This document shows positions 7,983-16,779 of a stretch of 64,000 nucleotides of DNA, one piece after another. Below the pieces are notes generated by a model. The model saw nothing but the letters and a program-made list of their open reading frames with translations, did no database searches and had not been told where the DNA came from. How positions within the stretch are numbered: position 1 is the stretch's first letter; the number at the start of each line of letters is the position of its first letter. Position numbers and translations under genes: made by a program. Source of the DNA: CAIXSC01 sp046349915 (GTDB lineage Bacteria > Planctomycetota > Planctomycetia > Pirellulales > Pirellulaceae); assembly GCA_046349915.1 (NCBI GenBank), contig JAXMBL010000007.1, positions 1-64,000 of the forward strand, given 5' to 3'.

Positions 7983-8855
7983 ATGGACGAGCCGAAGAAG
8001 CCCAATCCGTTGCCAAACTTCCGAAAGGGGGCGATTCTCCGGGCAAATCAGCTCGTTGACTGCGTTGACTACATGCGATGGCTAGAGTCGCGGATTTTAG
8101 AGTTGGAGCGTTGGCGTGAGGACTTTGGTCGACAGCATGTGCCGTCGATCGTTGCTCTCGAACTCGCCCCCAAAGTGCTGCACTGGCTCGCCGGTGTTCA
8201 AGTCGACTACCCGTACCGGATTATCGCAACCCTCTCAGATGGAAGCACACGAGACGTAACTGACCAGTGTTCGGCAGAGCAGGAGTCGTCGACCGATAGC
8301 GTCTTTGAGATTGACCACGCGAGGAAGTGTTTCGCGCCACTTCATTCAGGCGAAGGGACGATTCGGGTGAGATGCGGCACAATTGAAAACAGTGAAAGGT
8401 TACGAGTTTTCGAATTCACCAAGGTTCAAGTCAAACCGATATCGTTATTTCACAGCCACGACGACCCACGACTTGTGAGCAATAAACCCGGGAGTTTTCC
8501 GGCGTGCTCATTTGACGTGGTCATCGGAAGCGAGCGAATCCGCTCAGCATTTTATGGCGAGGACTGCGGAGACACCTTGGTGAGGCAACGGTTCTCCGAT
8601 TCGCTGCTACACATGTGGCAAGCAGCAAATAAGATGCGGTGTTTTGTGGTATATGTAAGATGTCCGCAGACTGAAGGCGCTGTATTGGATATCTTGATGA
8701 ATGGGGAAGCTAGGATGAGGACACCTCCATCGTTGCACATTTCGAGCAGTAGACAGCTTGTGGCAGAACCTAAACTCGTAGCATTTGAAGGGTCAGCCGC
8801 CAGCATTGAGTTTATCGGCCCACCGATTGTTGCCTACCAGGAACTCGCGATATGA
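7983..8855 (+). CDS. Hypothetical protein with Ig-like (Big-type) stretch, coupled to tubulin-like gene
   Basis: The 290-residue protein begins with a basic/helical segment (FRKGAILRANQLVDCVDYM) reminiscent of the N-termini of phage baseplate-type proteins. A middle region near 60-145 reads like a bacterial Ig-like repeat: an ATLSDGSTRDVTDQC strand motif, then a GEGTIRVRCG closing strand. The remainder is unrecognised. There is no signal peptide. The stop overlaps the next start as ATGA (8852-8855), which argues that it works with the tubulin-like protein. Codon use is less GC-rich than in the tail module before it. A GGGAAAG motif precedes the ATG. Function unknown. Confidence 0.6.
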   Translation: MDEPKKPNPLPNFRKGAILRANQLVDCVDYMRWLESRILELERWREDFGRQHVPSIVALELAPKVLHWLAGVQVDYPYRIIATLSDGSTRDVTDQCSAEQESSTDSVFEIDHARKCFAPLHSGEGTIRVRCGTIENSERLRVFEFTKVQVKPISLFHSHDDPRLVSNKPGSFPACSFDVVIGSERIRSAFYGEDCGDTLVRQRFSDSLLHMWQAANKMRCFVVYVRCPQTEGAVLDILMNGEARMRTPPSLHISSSRQLVAEPKLVAFEGSAASIEFIGPPIVAYQELAI

Positions 8856-11101
8856 AAATCCGCTTAATTGGCATCGGCTCAGTGGGAGAAAAGATTGTAC
8901 TAGCTTGCGCCCGCCATTTTCGGCACGAGCGGCTTATCGGTTCACTTTTAGAGAGTAGCCACATCATCCAGGCTTCATCGCCTGCGTATCGGACAACGCT
9001 TACGAATCTCCACGCTTTGATACAGCGGCTGGTCACCACACCTCAAGAGGAGATGTGGTTTCGCGGAGGTCTGGCGTATCTTTTCTTTCAAAGTCCCGTA
9101 TCCGATTTCCAAGACCGTCTAAATGTTCTTCTTGGAGACGAGGAGGTTCCCGCCGCATTGGTTGGTCGCGCAGATTTGAGGTTTTGGCGAGAATCCCTCT
9201 TGCGGCGTATTACCGAAAAGGCTGATATTCGAGACCAATTCCTACAGCTCTTGGGTGAAGGCGTAGTTGGACAGCAGAAACTTGTCGCGGAGCACATGTC
9301 GCTCCTCGGCCACGATTGGTTGTTAGTTCCGGCACTGCCATTGGAGGATGTTGATCAACGGCATAACGAGCCACTACCGCGAATGTCAAGCATCGGTCGC
9401 AAATTAATGCAGTCTGTGCTCAAGAATGGCGGGGCAGATAAGCTCGTGAGTGGGTTGGGAAAAAAGAAGCCTGATGGTCCAGACGTTGATGTAGTAGCTG
9501 TTGCGTTTTCGGCAGGGGATAGCTTTGGCGCAGACGGAGCAGAGTTAATCGCTGAGGAAGTTCGTGCTTCGCTTAAAGATCCGGATGCAACTCGCGTGTT
9601 AGCTGTTTTAGGATTTGCCGCATATGAAGAGGGAGAGCGCGCAATCGATGGCCGGTCGGTGGGGCGATACATGGGCTACCAGCCTCGGCGGGGAATGTTA
9701 GATGGATTGATAGTGCGCCCCAAAGGGAAGCGTCCTGATGACCTGGATCGGGGATTGGGGTTTCCACAGCTACTTGCATCGATTGCACTTGCCTCAGATC
9801 CTCATGTGATTCAGGCCGACAACCCGGACGCTAATCAGCTTCAGCGTGACTTTGGCCGGCGTCTATTTGCTGCAGGATTTACCAACGCTAAACAAGTTCC
9901 AGGGATTCAAGGAGACGACGATGGCAATGTACCTATGAATCTCGTGGGCTTATATGAAAGCGCCAAGGCCGATCTTATCTCTATTCACGGGTTCAGCGGT
10001 TCCAACCCAGCAATCGTTGCATTCAAGAAGGCTGTCGAAGCCCTGAAAAACCGAACCAAGTCCTCGTGGACTCCGCCTCCTTGGGCTTCGATATTGACTG
10101 ATGAAGGCACAAAAACGCCCAGTGTTCCGGCGCGCCGAATGGAATATGAGACCGCTCGCAAGGTTATCGTGTATGTCGGACACAACGGCCACTTAAACGC
10201 GACTGAACTTCGCGAGCTTCGACGCCGCGTGGCGAGAGACTTTCCGCGCGCTCGAACAGTTGTCTATAAGTACAGCATTGACTTTCATGATGAGCCTTTA
10301 ATTGACCAAGCACTACCGCAGACGCCGGAGTCTAAATCGACGAAGAAGAAATCGCAGGAGTCACGCCCTACAACTTTGGCGCAGATGGCCGCGAGTCTAG
10401 TGGGTCAGTTGTGGAAGCCACCGGCTCCGCCGTTGCCTTCTGCATCATCTGGGCTCTCGCGCACGACCACGGTTGCGGAGGCTCCAACGGAAGCTCACTT
10501 TGCTTTATTTGTTGTCGACGCGTTCCACACTTATGCATTCCATCGTTTGCAGCAATACGCTGTAAAGGCCCTTAACGTTCGACCGAGCGATACGTCTGAA
10601 GTGTGGAATCGCGTAGAGCATGCGGCGACAATTGAGGATTTGATAAATAAGATTCTCGCGCGGTCGCTGCTTTCATTGCCGTTGGATAAGAAGAAGTCAT
10701 ACGATCAAGAGTGGCTTCCCCCTGATCTTGACAAGGGAAAGGAGCTTCGCACCTGCTCGAAAGATTCAGTGCTGGGTGGTGTTGACGATGACTTTGTTCG
10801 CATAATGAAAGCCACCATCACAGCATTCATCGAAGGTGAGAATCTTGACGAGGACGAACTTATGACTGAGGCCCGCAGTACGGAAATGACCATTCGGGAA
10901 GCCGCAAGCTCGCTCGTCGAAGAGACGCCGCTTAGTCGATTTACTGGCGACGATTTTGCAGACATCCTATGCGGACTAAACGTGATTTGCAACGAGCATC
11001 TAGAACCAAGAGTCGTGAAGCACGAATTGGCGTCCTGCCTTAATCAGGTGAAAAGCGCACGTAGGGGTGACGCAAGTTCCCCGCCACCGATTCCAGATTG
11101 A
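8852..11101 (+). CDS. Large tubulin/FtsZ-like protein with degenerate GTP-binding signature
   Basis: The 749-residue protein shows the order of landmarks of the tubulin/FtsZ superfamily. A T1-like loop (LIGIGSVGEKI, residues 5-15) comes first. A strand plus FSAGDSFGADGAELI (about 219-233) stands where the GGGTG(S/T)G signature belongs, but the glycine triplet and Thr are lost. A T7-like segment, DNPDANQLQRDFG, follows near 323. An FtsZ-C-terminal-like strand-helix-strand, KVIVYVGHNGHLNATELREL, lies near 439. Insertions after about 165 and 490 make it roughly twice FtsZ size. It lies between a coupled Ig-like gene and a second, canonical paralog 42 bp downstream. I infer a non-hydrolysing partner subunit. 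Structure-based confirmation is needed because the overall sequence is very divergent. Confidence 0.6.
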   Translation: MKIRLIGIGSVGEKIVLACARHFRHERLIGSLLESSHIIQASSPAYRTTLTNLHALIQRLVTTPQEEMWFRGGLAYLFFQSPVSDFQDRLNVLLGDEEVPAALVGRADLRFWRESLLRRITEKADIRDQFLQLLGEGVVGQQKLVAEHMSLLGHDWLLVPALPLEDVDQRHNEPLPRMSSIGRKLMQSVLKNGGADKLVSGLGKKKPDGPDVDVVAVAFSAGDSFGADGAELIAEEVRASLKDPDATRVLAVLGFAAYEEGERAIDGRSVGRYMGYQPRRGMLDGLIVRPKGKRPDDLDRGLGFPQLLASIALASDPHVIQADNPDANQLQRDFGRRLFAAGFTNAKQVPGIQGDDDGNVPMNLVGLYESAKADLISIHGFSGSNPAIVAFKKAVEALKNRTKSSWTPPPWASILTDEGTKTPSVPARRMEYETARKVIVYVGHNGHLNATELRELRRRVARDFPRARTVVYKYSIDFHDEPLIDQALPQTPESKSTKKKSQESRPTTLAQMAASLVGQLWKPPAPPLPSASSGLSRTTTVAEAPTEAHFALFVVDAFHTYAFHRLQQYAVKALNVRPSDTSEVWNRVEHAATIEDLINKILARSLLSLPLDKKKSYDQEWLPPDLDKGKELRTCSKDSVLGGVDDDFVRIMKATITAFIEGENLDEDELMTEARSTEMTIREAASSLVEETPLSRFTGDDFADILCGLNVICNEHLEPRVVKHELASCLNQVKSARRGDASSPPPIPD

Positions 11102-11143
11102 GGCCTATTCAATTCACGGGATTTGTTGTGAGGAACAATAGCT

Positions 11144-12745
11144 ATGCTCTATCTTGGAATCGGTAATGCGGGCACACAAATACTCGACCACCTTCGAACG
11201 CAAGCGATAGACGTCTCCCACCTTGAAGATGCAGCGTGGGGAAATGCCAGATTGGCAGTTGGTGACGCTGATACGAACAATAGCGTGATTTTTAAGTACG
11301 ATCCGCAGCGCGAGGGCCGCGGCTTGTTTAAGCAGGATGCTCCAAGTGGCGTCTGCAAAGTTCCGCTCGATCAGTTTTGGAGTGGAGGCTGTGGGGTTTA
11401 TCATCTTATTGGACAGCTAATATCCGAAGAGGTAGATCAAAGGAACGGAATCACCGGAGTACTAAATGCCTGGGTACACGCGGAAGCCCGAAAGGCGGTG
11501 TCGGTGTTTCTATCGGCGGGAGGCGGCACGGGCGGGGGGGCCGGTCGTTCAATTGCGACTATTCTAGCGAATAAATGGTCGCCGAATTCAACTCGAATGT
11601 ATACGGTATTTCCGGCAATCGATCAGTTTTCGACGCCGCACGATGCGTCGCCTCAAGATCGGGTGAGTATCACTTGCGAGGACAGCTTTCAGTGCGTAAG
11701 CGCTGGTCGGTTTCTTGTAAAGTACCTTGCTGATCGAATCAATGATCGGGGCGGAACAGTCGACCTGTACATCTTCTCGGGAGGTTATTTGGCAGCCCCT
11801 CCGGAGAGGCTCTCTTATTCACGTGCACTTCAGCGATTCGATCAGTTCATTTCTCGAATCGCGATGATCCTGGAAGATAGCTTTTCGGCGAAGGGAGACG
11901 TCGTTGTTCCCGCAGTTGGAAACGCCAATTGGGTTGAGGCTGGTGACCAGCGGCAATGGAACGCACAGTTGATTGCACGTCGTTTGGTTCAGTCAGCCTT
12001 GTTGCCGCTTGACCTGGCTCGCGAAGAACCGACAGGAATAGCCTCACTGCCACTGGAGAAGAGCAAATACGAATCTGAAATCCGCCAGTTTCAAAGCCAG
12101 TTGGCAAACGGTTCACTTCCACGTCAATGCGATTCTGTAGAAGCATTGCGGCAAGTAAAGATGGTGGAAGCTCGCTTGTACTACAATCGCGAGGCTTCAA
12201 AGCATCAAGATACCGACGTTACTAGCGTGCTTGATGCAACACGGGACATCCTGCGTACTGTATTTGGTGATCGGGTAACAGTTAGTTGCAATGCTGTAAC
12301 TGGCATTAGTCCAAGACGCATGTCTCGCGATTCAGAGTTCACCCTCTTGCTGCTCCTGGTGTCACCGCTGGTAGATGACGTTTACCGGCTTGTAACCTAT
12401 TACGTGCAGTCAAGCTTTGAGTGGCAGAATGGACGAATCCAAGACGTGGCCGAACTGATCAATCGGGCGTTAGTCGAGCCCATCCCCAATCGTGTTGCAT
12501 TACAACAGATGATTCGGAATGGGTATGGAGGCGTAGCGCTTGGCCCTAATGAAAAGGAAGTCTTTTCGCCACACTTCTGGGGTAACTACCATTCATTGCG
12601 AGGAAAGGTACTTCAGGCGCTACGACGGCCACGCTCTGCAATCGACGGCAGCTTGTTGAGTTCAGATGACGTCGCCGACGCCTTATGGTATCTACGCGCT
12701 CAACTTTGGCGTCGGAGTACAGCTACCGCTCCAATTGACATATAG
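11144..12745 (+). CDS. Tubulin/FtsZ-superfamily GTPase
   Basis: The 533-residue protein carries the superfamily fingerprint. LGIGNAGTQI (residues 4-13) is a T1-type loop, WSGGCGVYHLIG (79-90) stands where FtsZ has its T3 Gly loop, and SAGGGTGGGAGRSIA (124-138) is the T4 GTP-binding signature G-G-G-T-G-x-G. After the strand MYTVFPAI the helix H7 region ends in VGNANWVEAG, where FtsZ has N-L-D-x-x-D, so the T7 catalytic acids look altered. A 230-residue C-terminal part is unrecognised. It is preceded by GAGGA at 9 bp and follows its degenerate paralog. Expected role: a GTP-dependent filament, probably mixed with the 749-aa protein. It is not canonical FtsZ, and many planctomycetes lack one. Confidence 0.75.
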   Translation: MLYLGIGNAGTQILDHLRTQAIDVSHLEDAAWGNARLAVGDADTNNSVIFKYDPQREGRGLFKQDAPSGVCKVPLDQFWSGGCGVYHLIGQLISEEVDQRNGITGVLNAWVHAEARKAVSVFLSAGGGTGGGAGRSIATILANKWSPNSTRMYTVFPAIDQFSTPHDASPQDRVSITCEDSFQCVSAGRFLVKYLADRINDRGGTVDLYIFSGGYLAAPPERLSYSRALQRFDQFISRIAMILEDSFSAKGDVVVPAVGNANWVEAGDQRQWNAQLIARRLVQSALLPLDLAREEPTGIASLPLEKSKYESEIRQFQSQLANGSLPRQCDSVEALRQVKMVEARLYYNREASKHQDTDVTSVLDATRDILRTVFGDRVTVSCNAVTGISPRRMSRDSEFTLLLLLVSPLVDDVYRLVTYYVQSSFEWQNGRIQDVAELINRALVEPIPNRVALQQMIRNGYGGVALGPNEKEVFSPHFWGNYHSLRGKVLQALRRPRSAIDGSLLSSDDVADALWYLRAQLWRRSTATAPIDI

Positions 12746-12930
12746 CGTCCGACCGATTGCTGTTGTTTGGGGATACATGTATTCGCTTTTTGAGAGGAAT
12801 GGACGATGGCAAAAGAGAAACGAGTCGGCGTCGCCCCCCTGCCTCCACAAGGCTGACAACTTGTAGCTAACAACAACGCCAGAACTGTCTCACTTAGGCT
12901 CAAACAAAGCAGCGGGTGTTGGAGGCGTAT

Positions 12931-13338
12931 ATGGCGAATGAGGACGACAGAATTCTGCCGGACGGCTCCGGTGCCTGGGATGGGTTTCTTGCGATATTCG
13001 GCGAGGAGTTGGCGAGTGCGTCTCCTGGCGACGAAGTGACCGTCGCCCAGTCGAGCGTCCCGCTCGAGCTGACCCCCGACCCACAGTCCGCAGCCCTGGG
13101 AGACGGGTTGTGTGCGGTTGACGTGCTGGTCAAACTGGGGGGAACCTATGAAACGTCAGAGGCGGCGACGGCTGCGGCCCACGCCGCCTCGGCGAATCTA
13201 GTTGATCGGCTTCGGCGAATAGTACCGCTTACTCTGGGTTGGCGAATCCAGTTCCAGTCCGCTCGGTTGGCGGGCGAAATGTTCGTGGAACTTGCTGATT
13301 TGGATGAGGGGCGTCTGGACGCGATGCTGATGGAGTGA
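12931..13338 (+). CDS. Hypothetical protein at head of contractile-injection cluster
   Basis: The 135-residue product is acidic, with a helical middle (Ala-rich, about residues 70-100) and a C-terminal beta/alpha segment (LTLGWRIQFQSARLAG). The ATG at 12931 sits 5 bp after a GGAGG, which favours it over an upstream GTG at 12916. It is the first gene of the run that continues with the ClpV-like ATPase. By position it could be a small baseplate (gp25/TssE-type) or adaptor protein, but I see none of the residues that would prove this. GC content and codon use change here relative to the tubulin-like genes. Confidence 0.5.
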   Translation: MANEDDRILPDGSGAWDGFLAIFGEELASASPGDEVTVAQSSVPLELTPDPQSAALGDGLCAVDVLVKLGGTYETSEAATAAAHAASANLVDRLRRIVPLTLGWRIQFQSARLAGEMFVELADLDEGRLDAMLME

Positions 13339-13375
13339 AAAGTGGCCAGCGCCAGGATCGTGAAAAGGAGAGTTT

Positions 13376-15934
13376 GTGCCTCGGACGTGGTTGCACCAGG
13401 ACCAGTACGACGACGAAGTTCGCAGACGGTCGCTGCCTACGATCCAACGGGCTGCGCGCGGCCACGCATTCGTCGACCTGGCTCACCTGGTCGCGGCCGA
13501 CCTTAGCGGGGAAGGAGGCTTGCTCCGGCCACTGATCGGAGCCAATTTCAACGACTTCCGTACTGCTTTGGAGGCGTACTGCCTCGACCGCATCCCATCC
13601 GTTACGAGTGCGGAGTCACCACCTTATGGCGACGATCTTTGCGTCATCGATGAAGCCTTTCATAGTCGGGAGTCACCGCCGGGTCACAACCTGGAAGCGT
13701 GCATAGCTGCCCTCCCGGCCGGCGAGCCCGTGTCGTGGCCCTACTTCCTCGCTGCCGCCCTCAGTTACCGACCGCATCGGTTGGGCGCGCTGCTCGAGGA
13801 CTTCAAACTCAACCCGTCCGATTTGCTACCCCGTATCGTGCGGATGGCGGCGGGCGGAGAGACATCCACTGAGCCGCGGCCTGAAGGCGGTTCCGACCTG
13901 GAGAAGTACACGGTTAATGTCTCCGCCCGGCCTGATCTCGGCGAGGTGATCGGCCGGGATATGGAGATCGACCGGCTGGTCACGATCCTGGGCCGCAAGG
14001 AGGCCAACAACGCGATCCTGTTGGGCGAGGCGGGTGTTGGCAAGACGAAGATCGTCGAGGGGTTGGCGTTGCGCATCCGCAAGGGCGATGTCCACCCGCG
14101 CATCCGGGGCAAGGAAATCCTCGAACTCGATCTGGGACTGCTCGTCGCCGGCGCGCAGTACATGGGTCAGTTCCAGGAAAGGCTCAAGGCCATCTTGCAG
14201 GGGCTATCGGCGGCGCGTGGACGATACATCCTGTTCATCGACGAGATTCATCAACTCCTCGGCCTAGGGCGGACATCGGGGGCGATGGACGCCGCGAACT
14301 TGCTAAAGCCATCTCTCTCGCGTGGGGAGCTTTGGTGCATCGGAGCCACAACGTACGCCGAGTACCGCCTCCTTGAGGGCGATCCGGCGCTGAGGCGGCG
14401 GTTCCAGCCAGTCGACGTTCCAGAGCCGAGTTTGGAACAAGTAAACGACATCCTTGACCGCACGGCACCCGCCTATGCGTTGCACCACCGCGTCCGCTGC
14501 AGCAAAGAGGTACTACTGTCGTTAGCGCAGCTCGCCCGTCGATACCTGGGCGAGTCCCGCTCGCCGGCGCGAGAGGTGGGCTTGCTCGACGAGATTTATT
14601 CTGCGGTCGCCAAGTCGCACGCTGACAACTCAGGCGAGTCCGCCGCAACGTGGCCAGTAGTCGAGCCATCGCACGTCTTGCAGACCATCGCCGAAAGGAC
14701 TGGCATTCCGGTCAACAGGGTCGGTGCAGACCGCCAGCAATCGCTTGCCGACCTGAAAGGGACGCTCTCGTCCCGCGTGTTCGGCCAAGACCACATACTC
14801 CGGCCGGTGGTTCGGAAGCTCCAGCGGTCATTCGTGGGCCTCAACCGCCCGGGGCGGCCTAGGGCGATCTTCTTTTTCGCAGGCCCGTCGGGGGTAGGCA
14901 AGACCGAACTGGCAAAGGCACTGGCCGAGTCGCTGTTCGACTCCCCCGCGTCTCTCGTACGGCTGGACATGTCGGAGTACCACGCGGAGACGGCCAGGAA
15001 CCGACTGATAGGTGCCGAGGCCGGGTATGTCGGCTACGAGGAAGGCGGCCAGTTGACCGAGGCCGTCCGGCGGCGGCCGTACAGCCTGGTCCTGCTGGAC
15101 GAGTTTGAAAAGGCGCACCCAACGGTCTGGCGGCTGTTCCTCCAGATGTTCGACGAGGGGCGGTTGACTGATGCACGTGGCCGCACCGTCAACTTCGCAG
15201 AGACGGTGATCGTGCTCACGTCGAACGTGGGCGCGCTGCTGACCGCCAAGGCACACGAACTCTGCCAGCGGTTGGCGGAGCTGGCAGCGTCGGAGAACGA
15301 CGCAGCGAAGATGAGAATCCGTGCGACGGAGGTGTACGAGCAGGTGGTCCGGTCGGTTCCGGGAATGACGGCCGAGTACCATGACCTTCTTAGCGCGGCT
15401 GCCGAGGCCGTCTTGGCCGGCAAGTCTTCCCCGTTGGCTCCGGAGGAAATCACCCGGAGGGCGCTGCTGGCGGTGCGGGATTTCCCGCCCGAACTGTTCG
15501 GCCGCATAGGCCAGCCCCTCGTCTTCCGACCTTTGGATAAGCAGTCCCTGCGCCCCGTACTTGTTAAACTGATGGGAGATCTGTGCCTGCGGCTCGCATC
15601 ACCTGTGTGCCCCCGAATCCCGGAACGGCACGCCGATCAGCGGGCGTGGCTACACCCCCGCGAACTCGAAAACGGAGGGGTGGAGGTTGCCTGTCGTCCG
15701 CCCAAAAGCGATCAGCCGGTAGCGGCTGTCAGGCTGGCTGGTGATTGGGCCAACTCGCTCTTGGAGCGCGGCCTGGACCCGGTCTTCGGGGCGAGGGCAC
15801 TGGCGGAGCGGTTCGAGGATGAGGTGGAGTCAGCCGTCGCGGCGATGCTGATGCAGTCGGGACGGCACGATCCGCGAATGTTCGACTTGGCAGAGAAGAT
15901 GCAACCCAATGACTCGCTAAACTTGGAGGTATGA
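13376..15934 (+). CDS. ClpV-like double AAA+ ATPase
   Basis: The 852-residue protein has a divergent Clp-N-type helical N-terminus (about 1-160). A first AAA+ module carries Walker A GEAGVGKT (217-224), Walker B FIDEIHQL and sensor/Arg-finger sequence LRRRFQPV. A second module carries GPSGVGKTEL near 503, VLLDEFEKAH as Walker B, and TSNVG. This is the ClpB/ClpV layout with little room for the long ClpB middle domain. ClpV unfolds contracted TssB/TssC sheaths to recycle the injection machine. The start is a GTG preceded by AAGGAG. The stop overlaps the next gene (ATGA), and TssB/TssC-like genes follow directly, which supports ClpV over a general chaperone. Confidence 0.8.
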   Translation: MPRTWLHQDQYDDEVRRRSLPTIQRAARGHAFVDLAHLVAADLSGEGGLLRPLIGANFNDFRTALEAYCLDRIPSVTSAESPPYGDDLCVIDEAFHSRESPPGHNLEACIAALPAGEPVSWPYFLAAALSYRPHRLGALLEDFKLNPSDLLPRIVRMAAGGETSTEPRPEGGSDLEKYTVNVSARPDLGEVIGRDMEIDRLVTILGRKEANNAILLGEAGVGKTKIVEGLALRIRKGDVHPRIRGKEILELDLGLLVAGAQYMGQFQERLKAILQGLSAARGRYILFIDEIHQLLGLGRTSGAMDAANLLKPSLSRGELWCIGATTYAEYRLLEGDPALRRRFQPVDVPEPSLEQVNDILDRTAPAYALHHRVRCSKEVLLSLAQLARRYLGESRSPAREVGLLDEIYSAVAKSHADNSGESAATWPVVEPSHVLQTIAERTGIPVNRVGADRQQSLADLKGTLSSRVFGQDHILRPVVRKLQRSFVGLNRPGRPRAIFFFAGPSGVGKTELAKALAESLFDSPASLVRLDMSEYHAETARNRLIGAEAGYVGYEEGGQLTEAVRRRPYSLVLLDEFEKAHPTVWRLFLQMFDEGRLTDARGRTVNFAETVIVLTSNVGALLTAKAHELCQRLAELAASENDAAKMRIRATEVYEQVVRSVPGMTAEYHDLLSAAAEAVLAGKSSPLAPEEITRRALLAVRDFPPELFGRIGQPLVFRPLDKQSLRPVLVKLMGDLCLRLASPVCPRIPERHADQRAWLHPRELENGGVEVACRPPKSDQPVAAVRLAGDWANSLLERGLDPVFGARALAERFEDEVESAVAAMLMQSGRHDPRMFDLAEKMQPNDSLNLEV

Positions 15935-16737
15935 ACGTGGATCCCGAAATAGTATTGGCGGGAGAGAATGAGAACGACCCTAAACCGATCGTCGGCATCG
16001 GGCTGGAACCGTTGGGCAAGTTGCTGGTGCAACTCTGTATCGACCCCAAGCGGTACGAAGCCGACCGAATGCTAGGCCAAGGACACGACCTCGATCCGAT
16101 TCCGTGTGCCTCGTCTCAAGAACTGGCATACAAATTCCGTCCGGAAGTACAGGTGCAGGCTAAGCAGGGTAGTCTAAAGGTTCAGCGAAAGAGCCATGTT
16201 GTACCGGTCACGACGGGCACAGGTGCCAGTGAGAAGATCATTGGCGGGGAGCGCAAGGGCGGCACAGAAACCGCAGCCCCAATAGATCCGGAGGCGTTGC
16301 TGCCCGGTGCTTCGAATCCGCAGGTTGTGCCGTACTGGCGCCGCTGTACGAAAGAAGCTCATCTGACCGAGCACTTCAAACCAGACGCGATCGTGGACCT
16401 GATGAAGCCCGCTTCAATCTCCGAAGACCGACTCGGCCTACTCAAGCGCATGCGAGTGATTGCCGCGACTTACTTGAGTTTGGCGGATCGCCTGAGCCAG
16501 ACAAACCCTCCGGCGGTCGGCGACGAGGCATTGGCCGCAGTGCGGGCTGAGCAGTTGCGGTTACGACAGCTACTCGGTCAGGTCCGAACGAAGTTGTTGG
16601 GCATTCTCAGTCAAGACCGGCAGACGCTCCGCGATGACGACGAGATACTGAAGTTGGAGCCCGAGCAGTCATTCGGGCTGTTGGAAAAACAGCGCGAGAG
16701 GCGGCGTCTCGAAGCACTCCTTTCAAAACAATCCTGA
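15931..16737 (+). CDS. TssB-like small sheath protein (divergent)
   Basis: The 268-residue protein has a poorly conserved N-terminal part. A central segment (HLTEHFKPDAIVDLMKP, then LLKRMRVIAATYLSL) matches the spacing of the TssB motif (F-S-P-x-x-[IV]-x-x-x-V-x-x-[IL]-x-x-L-[LR]), and helical sequence follows to the end. TssB partners TssC to build the contractile sheath. It stands between ClpV-like and TssC-like genes, as in type VI clusters. It is about 100 residues longer than usual TssB. The ATG overlaps the previous stop, but the GGAGGT immediately in front leaves no spacer, so the GTG at 15937 may be the true start. Confidence 0.5.
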   Translation: MNVDPEIVLAGENENDPKPIVGIGLEPLGKLLVQLCIDPKRYEADRMLGQGHDLDPIPCASSQELAYKFRPEVQVQAKQGSLKVQRKSHVVPVTTGTGASEKIIGGERKGGTETAAPIDPEALLPGASNPQVVPYWRRCTKEAHLTEHFKPDAIVDLMKPASISEDRLGLLKRMRVIAATYLSLADRLSQTNPPAVGDEALAAVRAEQLRLRQLLGQVRTKLLGILSQDRQTLRDDDEILKLEPEQSFGLLEKQRERRRLEALLSKQS

Positions 16738-16779
16738 GACGCCATTCACAAAGGCCAAATCGAACAAGCCGAGGTGCCT

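Noticed and set aside
12806..12856. 16-codon frame (MAKEKRVGVAPLPPQG) with a GAGG upstream
   Set aside because: Too short to support as a gene without expression data. It may be a leader peptide or chance.
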